Shown piece by piece: positions 1 through 5,944 of a stretch of 6,281 nucleotides of DNA (its first letter is position 1; the number at the start of each line of letters is the position of its first letter). Under the pieces are notes generated by a model. The model saw only the letters and a list, made by a program, of their open reading frames with translations, was not told the origin of the DNA and searched no databases. Origin of the DNA: Propionibacteriaceae bacterium (GTDB taxonomy: Bacteria > Actinomycetota > Actinomycetes > Propionibacteriales > Propionibacteriaceae); contig JAKDIK010000165.1 in NCBI GenBank assembly GCA_030450535.1, forward strand, positions 1-6,281, written 5' to 3'. A program made the position numbers and the translations under genes.

Positions 1-46
1 CCGCGACGGGCCAGGGGACCTCGCCGCGCGTCCGGGCGCTGCGACC

Positions 47-1225
47 TCAGTCTGTGCCGGAGAGGTCCCGGGTGTAGACGCGGTCCGCGACATCGACGAG
101 CTCGTCGGTGAGCCGGTTGGCGACGATGAGGCTGGCGCGGGCCTTGAACTCAGCCAGGTCCGCCACCACCTCGGAGCGATAGAACTCGCGTCCGGCCAGC
201 AGCGGCTCGTACACGATCACCGGGATGCCCTTGGCCTTGATCCGTTTCATGATGCCCTGCACCGACGACTCCCGCACGTTGTCGGAGCCGGCCTTCATCG
301 CGAGCCGGTACACCCCGACCACCGCCGGGTCGCGACGCACGATGTCGTGGGCGATGACGTCCTTGCGGGTCGTGTTGGAGTCGACGATCGCCCGGATCAG
401 GTTCTGCGGCACGAACTGGAAGTTCGCCAGCAGCTGCTGGGTGTCCTTGGGCAGGCAGTAGCCGCCGTAGCCGAAGGAGGGATTGTTGTAGTGGTCGCCG
501 ATCCGGGGGTCGAGGCCGACGCCGGTGATGATCGCCCGGGTGTCCAGCCCATGCTGCAGCGCGTAGGTGTCGAGCTCGTTGAAGTAGGCCACCCGCATCG
601 CCAGGTAGGTGTTGGAGAACAACTTGATGGCCTCGGCCTCCGCCGCGCGGGTGATCACCACGGGCACCTCGCGGTCGGCAGCCGCCGCCACCAGGAGCGA
701 CGCAAACCGGTCGGCGGCGGGACCGGGATCGGCCACGATGATGCGGCTCGGATGCAGGTTGTCGGCCAGGGCCCGGCCCTCGCGGAGAAACTCGGGGCTG
801 AACAGAACCGTCCGGCCCGGGAAGCGCCGCTGCATGCGCTCCGTGAAACCCACCGGCACGGTGGATTTCACCACCACCGCCGCCGCCGGGTTCACTGCGG
901 ACGCCGCCAGCACCCCCTCGACGGTCGCGGTGTCGAAGGCCCCGAGATCGTCGTCGTAGTTGGTCGGGGTCGCGATCACGATGAACTCCGCGTCGGCGTA
1001 CGCGGCATCGGCGTCCGTCGTCGCCCGCAGGGACAGGTTCCCCCGGGCCAAGGAGTCGCTGAGGTCGGCGTCGTCCAGCGGACAGCGGCCGGCGTTGACC
1101 GCGGCGACCCGTTCGGAGTCGATGTCGAGCGCCGTCACCTCGTTGCGCTCGGCCAGCAGCACCGCCATGGCGAGCCCCACATACCCGAGTCCGACGACGG
1201 TGATGCGGGTGCGGTCGATGCTCAC
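47..1225 (-). CDS. ugd: UDP-glucose 6-dehydrogenase (nucleotide-sugar dehydrogenase)
   Basis: This cytoplasmic enzyme oxidises UDP-glucose to UDP-glucuronate with two NAD+, supplying uronic acid for capsule, exopolysaccharide or cell-wall glycans. The 392-residue product opens with a Rossmann NAD-binding motif (VVGLGYVGLAM, residues 10-20). SPEFLREGRA follows at 143-152, then the central helix motif KLFSNTYLAMRVAYFNELD (201-219) and the catalytic-cysteine motif GYGGYCLPKDT (252-262, Cys257). The UDP-binding C-terminal domain contains KAGSDNVRESS (311-321) and IMKRIKAKGIPVIVYEP (325-341). Length and motif wording match the short Ugd type of E. coli (about 388 residues). The GTG at 1225 is chosen because it places the NAD motif about ten residues from the N-terminus, as in the family; the reading frame continues open upstream to 1336 but that part has no family-like sequence. 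Only a weak purine stretch (CAGG) precedes this start. It lies 124 bp downstream of the AAE transporter gene on the same strand. Family assignment is very secure; exact physiological use is unknown. Confidence 0.96.
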   Translation of the reverse strand: MSIDRTRITVVGLGYVGLAMAVLLAERNEVTALDIDSERVAAVNAGRCPLDDADLSDSLARGNLSLRATTDADAAYADAEFIVIATPTNYDDDLGAFDTATVEGVLAASAVNPAAAVVVKSTVPVGFTERMQRRFPGRTVLFSPEFLREGRALADNLHPSRIIVADPGPAADRFASLLVAAAADREVPVVITRAAEAEAIKLFSNTYLAMRVAYFNELDTYALQHGLDTRAIITGVGLDPRIGDHYNNPSFGYGGYCLPKDTQQLLANFQFVPQNLIRAIVDSNTTRKDVIAHDIVRRDPAVVGVYRLAMKAGSDNVRESSVQGIMKRIKAKGIPVIVYEPLLAGREFYRSEVVADLAEFKARASLIVANRLTDELVDVADRVYTRDLSGTD

Positions 1226-1311
1226 GCGCGCAGCCTGACACCGGCAGGCGTCGCGGTGGCGTCCGTCAGGTGAACTGGACGCGACGGGTGCCGGTGGGGT
1301 GATCGATACCC

Positions 1312-1339
1312 CGGGTGACCGCCCGGCGTCCGTCACCCG
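1312..1339 (-). terminator. Candidate hairpin just downstream of the AAE transporter gene
   Basis: The inverted repeat CGGGTGAC (1312-1319) / GTCACCCG (1332-1339) forms a perfect 8-bp stem with a 12-nt loop, starting about 10 nt past the transporter stop codon in the direction of transcription. No run of T follows on the minus strand, so it is not a classical intrinsic terminator. GC-rich hairpins without a U-tract are common in actinobacteria and may only slow or stabilise the transcript. It overlaps a competing stem (1283-1290 / 1334-1341), so it may instead belong to a leader of ugd. Confidence 0.35.
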
Positions 1340-1349
1340 TCCGGTGGCG

Positions 1350-2918
1350 TCAGGACAGCGCGATGAGCTGCACGATCAGGATCTTCACGACGGTGCCGAG
1401 CGCGAACAGGGCCCCGTAGGCGGAGTCGATGCGCTCGTCGTTGACCTGGGAGTTCGCGTAGGCCAGGATCGCCGGCTGGCCGATGAAACCCGCCAGGGCG
1501 CCGGCCGTCCGCTGGGCCGACAGGTCCAGGACGCGGGCCGCGCCGACGAGCACGCCCGCCCCGATCACCAGCGTGATCGCCGCCAGCGCCACCACCTTGG
1601 CGCCGTCGAGGGTGAAGGCCTCCTGGACGAACGACGCCCCGGACGCCAGCCCCACCGACGCCAGGAACACCATGAACCCGACCTGCCGGGTGGTCGCGTT
1701 GACGGCGTGGGGCAGATCCCAGCGAAACGGCCCCGTGCGGTGCAGGCCGCCGAGGATCATGCCCACCACCAGCGGCCCCGCCGCCGCGCCGAGCCCGAAC
1801 CGCAACCCGCCCGGCAGCGGGATCGTCACGAATCCGACGAGCAGCCCGAGCGCGATCCCCAGCCCGAGGGAGAGGGCGTCCACCTGCGAGACGCGCCGCT
1901 CGGAATCCCCGAAGAGGGTGGCCGCCCCCTCGAGCTGCGCGCGCGGAACGACGGCCAGCACCCGGTCGCCGGGCTGCAGCACGAGGTCGTCACGGGCGAG
2001 CATGTCGATGTCGCCACGGCGCACCCGGGTGACGATGCCCTGCAGTTCGCCGGTGATGTTGAGTTCGGCGACCGTCCTGCCGAAGAGGCTCGGGTTCGAG
2101 ACGACGAAGCGGCGAAAATCGACGTCGCGGCGGTCGTGGGTGAGCTTGTGCTTGCTCGTGTGACCGAGGACGCCGGCGGCGCGGGCCACGTCGTCTGGGT
2201 TGCCGACGCACAGGACGCGATCCCCCGGCTTGAGCGTCTGACCGGGAGCGAGCACCCGGATGTCCCCGTCCCGCTCGTGGTAGCTGATCTTGATCGCCTG
2301 GGCGGCGAACCCCGGGACGTCCCGCAGTTCGGTCTCGCGGTCGACGCGGACGCTTTGCGCCGTCAGCCCCGCCTCCGCCAGCGACGGCGCATCCCGGTGG
2401 CCGGGCCAGCGGCGTCCGACCACCATCGCCACGAGGACCATGCCGACCAGCACGCCGGTGGGGTACGCGAGCGCGTAGCCGACGAGGGTCTGGCTGGCGC
2501 CACCGGTGACGGCGATGGCCGTGTCGATCGCGGGCGAGGTGAGGACGCCCGCGTACGCCCCGGCCACGTGCTCCGGAGTGAGGCCCCACCAGGCCGCCAG
2601 CCCGACGCCGGCGAGCGCCATGACCGCCAGGCCGAGCACGCCCGCGAGCATGAGGTGCCATTGCCGCTTGAGGTCGGAGAGGAAGGTCGTCCCGGCCGCC
2701 AACCCCACCGTGTAGCAGAACAGCACCACGCCCAGGGACTTCACCAGATCGAGGCCCTGCCCGAAGCGCGGATCGAGCGCACCGACGACCAGCCCCATGA
2801 ACAGCGCCCCTGCGGCGCCGAAGCGGACGGGGCCGAACGGGATCTGCCCGAACAGCCCGCCGAGCGCGATGGTGATCATGAGCACGAGCAGCGGGTGAGC
2901 CGCCAACGCGTCGAGCAC
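1350..2918 (-). CDS. AAE-family (AspT/YidE/YbjL/SucE-like) transporter with two TrkA-C domains
   Basis: This is a 522-residue inner-membrane transporter of the aspartate:alanine exchanger family (TC 2.A.81). Known members exchange aspartate for alanine (Tetragenococcus AspT) or export succinate (Corynebacterium glutamicum SucE). The architecture is typical: an N-terminal block of membrane helices (about 9-170), two soluble TrkA-C/RCK-C domains (about 185-255 and 265-340), and a second membrane block (about 348-522). Each TrkA-C domain ends in the hallmark PGDRVL (231-236 and 316-321). The two membrane halves carry related signatures, AGVLTSPA (123-130) followed by GYALAYPTGVL (147-157) in the first, and AGFIGQPAILAYANS (476-490) in the second, as expected from internal duplication. 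The GTG start at 2918 is supported by an AGGAGG site 5 nt upstream and gives a family-like N-terminus. It is divergent from the ABC operon and upstream of ugd. Substrate cannot be read from sequence; a dicarboxylate or amino acid is the family-based guess. Confidence 0.92.
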   Translation of the reverse strand: MLDALAAHPLLVLMITIALGGLFGQIPFGPVRFGAAGALFMGLVVGALDPRFGQGLDLVKSLGVVLFCYTVGLAAGTTFLSDLKRQWHLMLAGVLGLAVMALAGVGLAAWWGLTPEHVAGAYAGVLTSPAIDTAIAVTGGASQTLVGYALAYPTGVLVGMVLVAMVVGRRWPGHRDAPSLAEAGLTAQSVRVDRETELRDVPGFAAQAIKISYHERDGDIRVLAPGQTLKPGDRVLCVGNPDDVARAAGVLGHTSKHKLTHDRRDVDFRRFVVSNPSLFGRTVAELNITGELQGIVTRVRRGDIDMLARDDLVLQPGDRVLAVVPRAQLEGAATLFGDSERRVSQVDALSLGLGIALGLLVGFVTIPLPGGLRFGLGAAAGPLVVGMILGGLHRTGPFRWDLPHAVNATTRQVGFMVFLASVGLASGASFVQEAFTLDGAKVVALAAITLVIGAGVLVGAARVLDLSAQRTAGALAGFIGQPAILAYANSQVNDERIDSAYGALFALGTVVKILIVQLIALS

Positions 2919-2923
2919 GCGAA

Positions 2924-2929
2924 CCTCCT
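2924..2929 (-). promoter_or_regulatory. Ribosome binding site of the AAE transporter gene
   Basis: On the minus strand a perfect AGGAGG lies 5 nt before the GTG codon at 2918. It decides the start of this gene, which has no nearby ATG, and predicts strong initiation despite the GTG. Confidence 0.8.
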
Positions 2930-2969
2930 GGGCCGGGGACGCCCACCAGTCTGCACCCGCGCGCCCGGG

Positions 2970-2981
2970 TGACAGGTGTCA
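2970..2981. promoter_or_regulatory. Candidate operator: TGACA-N2-TGTCA inverted repeat in the divergent region
   Basis: TGACAGGTGTCA is a perfect inverted repeat of two 5-bp arms separated by 2 bp. It lies 52 bp from the AAE transporter start and 59 bp from the ATPase start, and is followed by an A/T-richer step (ATATCGAA, 2981-2988) that stands out in very GC-rich surroundings. NarL-family response regulators often bind two half-sites with a 2-bp spacer, and the operon to the right encodes such a regulator, so autoregulation is a reasonable inference. No convincing -35/-10 pair could be assigned in either direction, although GTGACA (2969-2974) resembles a -35 box on the plus strand. Binding is not shown. 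Confidence 0.45.
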
Positions 2982-3027
2982 TATCGAAGTCGTGACGAGA
3001 CCCGCTGGGCCGGTCGGCGTCCGGACG

Positions 3028-3032
3028 GGAGG
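3028..3032 (+). promoter_or_regulatory. Ribosome binding site of the ABC ATPase gene
   Basis: GGAGG lies 8 nt before the ATG at 3041, within a longer purine stretch (GGGAGGG). A second GGAG at 3035-3038 is too close to the start codon to be the main site. Confidence 0.7.
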
Positions 3033-3040
3033 GTGGAGCC

Positions 3041-3913
3041 ATGACGAACACACCGGCCATCGCCCTCACCGGGCTCACCAAGCGCTACGGCTCCCTGACC
3101 GCCGTCGACGCCCTCGACCTCGAGGTGCCCGCCGGTCAGATCCTGGCCCTCCTCGGCCCCAACGGCGCCGGCAAGTCGACGGCGACCGAGATGATCCTCG
3201 GCCTCGTGACCCCGGGCGCCGGCGAAGTCCGCGTCAACGGATCGGCCCCGGTGGACGCCGTGCGCCGCGGCGAGATCGGCGCGATGCTGCAGAACGGTTC
3301 GCTGCTGGCCGACACCTCCGTGTCGGCGCTGCTGCGGCTGATGCACGGCCTGCACGCCCACCCGCTGCCGCTGGCCGAGGTGATCGAGCGCGCCGATCTC
3401 GCATCGATCCTGAAGTCGAACGTCGGCAAGCTCTCCGGCGGCCAGGCGCAGCGGCTCCGCTTCGGGCTGGCCATCATGGGCGACCCGCGGCTCCTCATTC
3501 TGGACGAGCCCACCGTCGGCATGGACGTGGACGCCCGCCGCCGCTTCTGGACGATCATGGAGGATCTGACCACCGGCGGCCGCACTGTCGTCTTCGCCAC
3601 CCACTACCTCGACGAGGCCGATGAATTCGCCGACCGGATCGTCGTCCTCAACGCGGGCCGCATCGTCGCCGACGGCTCGGGGTCGCAGATCAAGGCCGTC
3701 GTCGGGGGCCGCCAGGTGCGGTTCGCCGGGCCCGACCGCGACTGGTCCGCTCTGCCCGGTGTCGTGTCGGCCCGCGACGAGGCCGGCGGCTGGCTGCTCA
3801 CCTGCGCCGACTCCGACGCCGCCCTGCGCGCCCTCGTCGGCATCGCCGGCGTCCGCGACATCGAGGTCACCGCCCCGCGCCTCGAGGATGCCTTCCTCGA
3901 ACTCGTGGCTTGA
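3041..3913 (+). CDS. ABC transporter ATP-binding protein (DrrA/CcmA-like exporter type)
   Basis: This 290-residue cytoplasmic ATPase powers an ABC-2-type exporter, most likely with the permease encoded immediately downstream. All nucleotide-binding elements are intact: Walker A GPNGAGKST (39-47), Q-loop glutamine 84 (MLQNGSL), signature LSGGQAQRLR (131-140), Walker B LLILDEPTVGMD (151-162) with catalytic Glu156, and the H-loop in ATHYLDEAD (186-194, His188). The C-terminal stretch from about 215 to 290 is the accessory domain usual in drug, antibiotic and lipid exporter ATPases, ending in the typical APRLEDAFLELVA. Length is normal for a single-domain subunit working as a homodimer. The ATG at 3041 has a good ribosome binding site and places Walker A at the usual distance from the N-terminus. 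It is the first gene of a four-gene apparent operon with permease, histidine kinase and response regulator. Role as an exporter subunit is secure; the substrate (drug, lipid or antimicrobial peptide) is unknown. Confidence 0.95.
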   Translation: MTNTPAIALTGLTKRYGSLTAVDALDLEVPAGQILALLGPNGAGKSTATEMILGLVTPGAGEVRVNGSAPVDAVRRGEIGAMLQNGSLLADTSVSALLRLMHGLHAHPLPLAEVIERADLASILKSNVGKLSGGQAQRLRFGLAIMGDPRLLILDEPTVGMDVDARRRFWTIMEDLTTGGRTVVFATHYLDEADEFADRIVVLNAGRIVADGSGSQIKAVVGGRQVRFAGPDRDWSALPGVVSARDEAGGWLLTCADSDAALRALVGIAGVRDIEVTAPRLEDAFLELVA

Positions 3914-3954
3914 TTCACCCTCCAACGCAACGTGATTCACCCACCAGCACATTA
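3911..3954 (+). repeat. 22-bp tandem direct repeat at the ATPase-permease junction
   Basis: Two consecutive 22-bp units (3911-3932 and 3933-3954) both begin TGATTCACCC. They agree at 14 of their first 16 positions and diverge afterwards. The TGA of the first unit is the stop codon of the ATPase gene. The repeat fills most of the 52-bp intercistronic gap, which is less GC-rich than the genes around it, and it ends where the permease ribosome binding site begins. A two-turn period would suit a protein bound twice on one face of the helix, but a small local duplication is an equally simple explanation. Confidence 0.7.
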
Positions 3955-3958
3955 AGGA
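3954..3958 (+). promoter_or_regulatory. Ribosome binding site of the ABC permease gene
   Basis: AAGGA lies 7 nt before the ATG at 3966 and supports that start. It directly follows the second copy of the 22-bp repeat, so anything bound to the repeat in the RNA could affect access to this site. Confidence 0.65.
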
Positions 3959-3965
3959 CACTCCG

Positions 3966-4790
3966 ATGACCAGCGTCACCGCCCCGTCAGCCCGCCCGCT
4001 CCCGACCATCGCCGATGCCGCCACCCGCCCGGCAGGACGCCGCGGCGTCCGCCACGTGGGCCACTACATCGTCCACAGCATCGGCTTCATGCTGCGCGAC
4101 TGGTCGTTCCTCGCGTTCGTCGTCGCGATGCCGACCACCATGTACCTCTTCTTCGCCGGCATCTACGGCGACCAGACGGCCGCCGGCGGCGCGAGCGTCG
4201 CGGCGATCATGATGGTCACGATGGCCACCTACGGCGGCTTGGGCGCGGCGATGAGCGCCGGCGCGCAGATCCAGACGGAGCGGGCCACCGGCTGGTTCCG
4301 TCAGCTCATGCTCACCGCGATCACGCCGGCGCAGTTCATGGCGGCGAAGATCGCCGTCGCGGTCACCGTCATCATGCCGGCCATCGCCGCCGTGTTCATC
4401 GCCGGGGCCATCCGCGGCGTCCGCATGGACGCCGGCACGTGGCTCGCGTCCGGGGCCCTCATCCTGGCCTCGCTCCTGCCCATGGTCATCCTCGGCCTCG
4501 TCATCGGGCTGTGGCTGAAGCAGGCCGCAGCCGGCGCCGCGACGACGCTGGTCATGCTCGCCCTCTCGATGCTCGGCGGGCTGTGGTTCCCGCTCGACAT
4601 GATGCCGGATCTCATGCAGACGATCGGACGCCTCCTGCCGTCCTACTGGGCCGGCCGGATCGGCACCTGGCCCATCACGGGCGGGGACTTCCCGTGGCAG
4701 GGGGTGCTCGTCATCGGTATCTGGACCGTTTCCCTCGTCGTCCTCGGCGCCCTCGGCTACCGTCGGGCCGTGCGCACCTCGCGCCGCTGA
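3966..4790 (+). CDS. ABC-2 type transporter permease
   Basis: This 274-residue integral membrane protein is the predicted channel subunit partnering the ATPase encoded just upstream. After a polar N-terminal tail of about 45 residues there are roughly six hydrophobic segments, near 47-67, 78-98, 125-148, 160-184, 190-212 and 244-264. The cytoplasmic segment QIQTERATGWFRQLMLTAIT (101-120), followed by PAQFMAAK, matches the ABC-2 pattern of an ER-x-x-G-x-x-R-x-L stretch before the third helix, which contacts the ATPase. The stretch GGLWFPLDMMPDLMQTIGRL (204-223), followed by LPSYW, is the usual signature before the last helix. As a half-size permease it would act as a dimer. The start at 3966 has an AAGGA site 7 nt upstream. 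The next gene begins 8 bp after its stop. Substrate class cannot be deduced; drug, lipid or lantibiotic-like export is typical for such permeases beside a DesK-like kinase. Confidence 0.93.
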   Translation: MTSVTAPSARPLPTIADAATRPAGRRGVRHVGHYIVHSIGFMLRDWSFLAFVVAMPTTMYLFFAGIYGDQTAAGGASVAAIMMVTMATYGGLGAAMSAGAQIQTERATGWFRQLMLTAITPAQFMAAKIAVAVTVIMPAIAAVFIAGAIRGVRMDAGTWLASGALILASLLPMVILGLVIGLWLKQAAAGAATTLVMLALSMLGGLWFPLDMMPDLMQTIGRLLPSYWAGRIGTWPITGGDFPWQGVLVIGIWTVSLVVLGALGYRRAVRTSRR

Positions 4791-4793
4791 GGA
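4789..4793 (+). promoter_or_regulatory. Ribosome binding site of the histidine kinase gene, overlapping the permease stop
   Basis: GAGGA begins within the permease TGA (4788-4790) and lies 5 nt before the ATG at 4799. This placement decides the kinase start: the frame stays open far upstream inside the permease gene, but those upstream residues are arginine/proline-rich out-of-frame sequence. It also suggests that permease translation feeds kinase translation. Confidence 0.7.
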
Positions 4794-4798
4794 ATCCG

Positions 4799-5944
4799 AT
4801 GAGGCGACTTGAGCAGGACACGGCCCCCGCCTACAACCCGGGGGCCGTCGGCCTGCCCTGGTGGCGCCGGGCGCTCGCCCAGGGGGCCGGCTATTTCCTC
4901 CCCAGCACGCTGTTCGTGGCGGTGCCGTTCCTGTTCGCGGAGGGCTACTCGCCGCTCACCTGGGTGCTGGCCCTGCTGTGCGCGGCCGCGATTATCGTGT
5001 TCTTCCTCGGCACGACGCTCGTCGCGCACTGGCCCGAGACGGCCCGCTGGCTGTGGGTCCTCGGGCTCATGGCCTCGATCGGCGCCCTGGGCTGGGTCAC
5101 GGACGGCGGGGGCCGTCCGCTGTATTTCATCTCCTTCGTCACCTCGGCGACGGCCGTCCTGCTGCCGTGGCGCCAGGCCCGCGTGGCCGTGATCGCGCTG
5201 CCGCTCGGCGTGATCGCCATCTCCTTCGCCCTCAACGACATGTTCGGCGTCGTGATGGGTCTGCTCGGCATGGCCCTGGGCTGGGGCATCGGCTCCGGCA
5301 TCGACCGGGCGCGCATCGAAGAGGCGCTCCGCACCGCCGAGGAGCGGACGGCCGTCCTCGCGGTGGCCGCGGAACGAGAGCGCATTGGGCGTGATCTGCA
5401 CGACATCCTCGGCCACTCGCTGACGGCCATCGCCGTCAAGGCCGACCTGGCCGGCCGTCTCGTCGGCCGCTCCGACGACGCGGCCCGGGCAGAGATCGAG
5501 GCGCTGGCGTCCATCGCCCGCCAGGCGCTCGCCGACGTGCGGGCCACGGCGTCCGGCATGCGCGAGGTGCGGCTGGCGACCGAGGTCGCGGCCGCCCGCT
5601 CGGTCCTCGAGGCGGCCGGCGTCGAGTGCCGGACGCCCTCGGCGCTGCCCGTGCTCGACGATGCCCGCAGCGAGGTGCTCGGCTACGTGGTGCGCGAGGC
5701 GGTGACCAACGTGGTGCGGCACGCGGGCGCCTCGGTGTGCACGATCACGGCCGACGAGGCGTCGGTGAGCGTCGCGGACGACGGGCACGGCATGCGGGCG
5801 GATGCTGGCCGCACCGGCCTGCGCGGGCTTGGGGAACGGGTGCGGGCCGTAGGCGGTGCGCTGCTCGTGACCTCGGGGGGCGCCGCGTCGGGCGCCGGGA
5901 CGACCGTGCGCGCGGAACTGCCGCCCGCGAAAGGAGACCGATGA
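4799..5944 (+). CDS. DesK-like membrane sensor histidine kinase (HisKA_3 / NarL-partner class)
   Basis: This 381-residue kinase is predicted to sense a membrane or drug signal and phosphorylate the response regulator encoded next. The N-terminal part (about 29-166) holds four to six closely spaced membrane helices joined by very short loops, with no separate extracellular or PAS domain. This resembles DesK and other intramembrane-sensing kinases. A helical linker (about 167-195) leads to the dimerisation and phosphotransfer motif ERERIGRDLHDILGHSLTAI (192-211), with phospho-acceptor His201 and a DxxxH motif (202-206) linked in this class to phosphatase activity. The ATP-binding domain shows the N-box REAVTNVVRH (299-308, Asn304), the G1 box DDGHG (327-331) and GLRGLGERV (340-348). 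All catalytic elements are present, so it should be active. The ATG at 4799 is set by the site overlapping the permease stop. Its stop codon overlaps the regulator start by 4 bp. The stimulus is unknown; by context it may be the exporter's substrate. Confidence 0.94.
   Translation: MRRLEQDTAPAYNPGAVGLPWWRRALAQGAGYFLPSTLFVAVPFLFAEGYSPLTWVLALLCAAAIIVFFLGTTLVAHWPETARWLWVLGLMASIGALGWVTDGGGRPLYFISFVTSATAVLLPWRQARVAVIALPLGVIAISFALNDMFGVVMGLLGMALGWGIGSGIDRARIEEALRTAEERTAVLAVAAERERIGRDLHDILGHSLTAIAVKADLAGRLVGRSDDAARAEIEALASIARQALADVRATASGMREVRLATEVAAARSVLEAAGVECRTPSALPVLDDARSEVLGYVVREAVTNVVRHAGASVCTITADEASVSVADDGHGMRADAGRTGLRGLGERVRAVGGALLVTSGGAASGAGTTVRAELPPAKGDR
5930..5936 (+). promoter_or_regulatory. 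Ribosome binding site of the response regulator gene
   Basis: AAAGGAG inside the last codons of the kinase gene lies 4 nt before the ATG at 5941. With the ATGA stop-start overlap it supports translational coupling of kinase and regulator. Confidence 0.7.

Noticed and set aside
1..46. Possible end of another gene or a terminator downstream of ugd.
   Set aside because: Only 46 bases are visible, with no recognisable coding motif and no convincing hairpin followed by T residues.
1226..1336. N-terminal extension of Ugd to an ATG at 1336.
   Set aside because: The additional 37 residues are Pro/Ser/Arg-rich without family similarity, and the NAD-binding motif of Ugd should lie near the N-terminus, as it does from the GTG at 1225.
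1299..2972. Long plus-strand open frame of 557 codons antisense to the AAE transporter gene.
   Set aside because: Its translation is rich in Arg, Asp, Gln, His and Gly with no domain motifs. It is a GC-rich shadow of the minus-strand gene, which has clear family motifs and a good ribosome binding site.
2969..2997. A sigma-70-like promoter for the exporter operon using GTGACA as the -35 box.
   Set aside because: The sequence at 16-18 bp spacing downstream (around 2992-2997, GTGACG) does not resemble a -10 box, and CATATC at 2980-2985 is only a partial match. No promoter is claimed.
2876..4024. Minus-strand open frame of 382 codons across the ABC ATPase gene and the divergent promoter region.
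   Set aside because: It is low-complexity, Gly/Asp/Val/His-rich sequence antisense to an ATPase with every nucleotide-binding motif intact, so it is a shadow of high GC.
4439..4798. N-terminal extension of the histidine kinase into the permease gene (120 extra residues).
   Set aside because: The extra residues are Arg/Pro/His-rich out-of-frame translation of the permease. The GAGGA site before the ATG at 4799 and the family-like N-terminus support the shorter protein.
4757..5788. Minus-strand open frame of 343 codons antisense to the histidine kinase.
   Set aside because: It is Arg/Gly/His/Gln-rich without motifs, on the opposite strand to a kinase with complete catalytic motifs.
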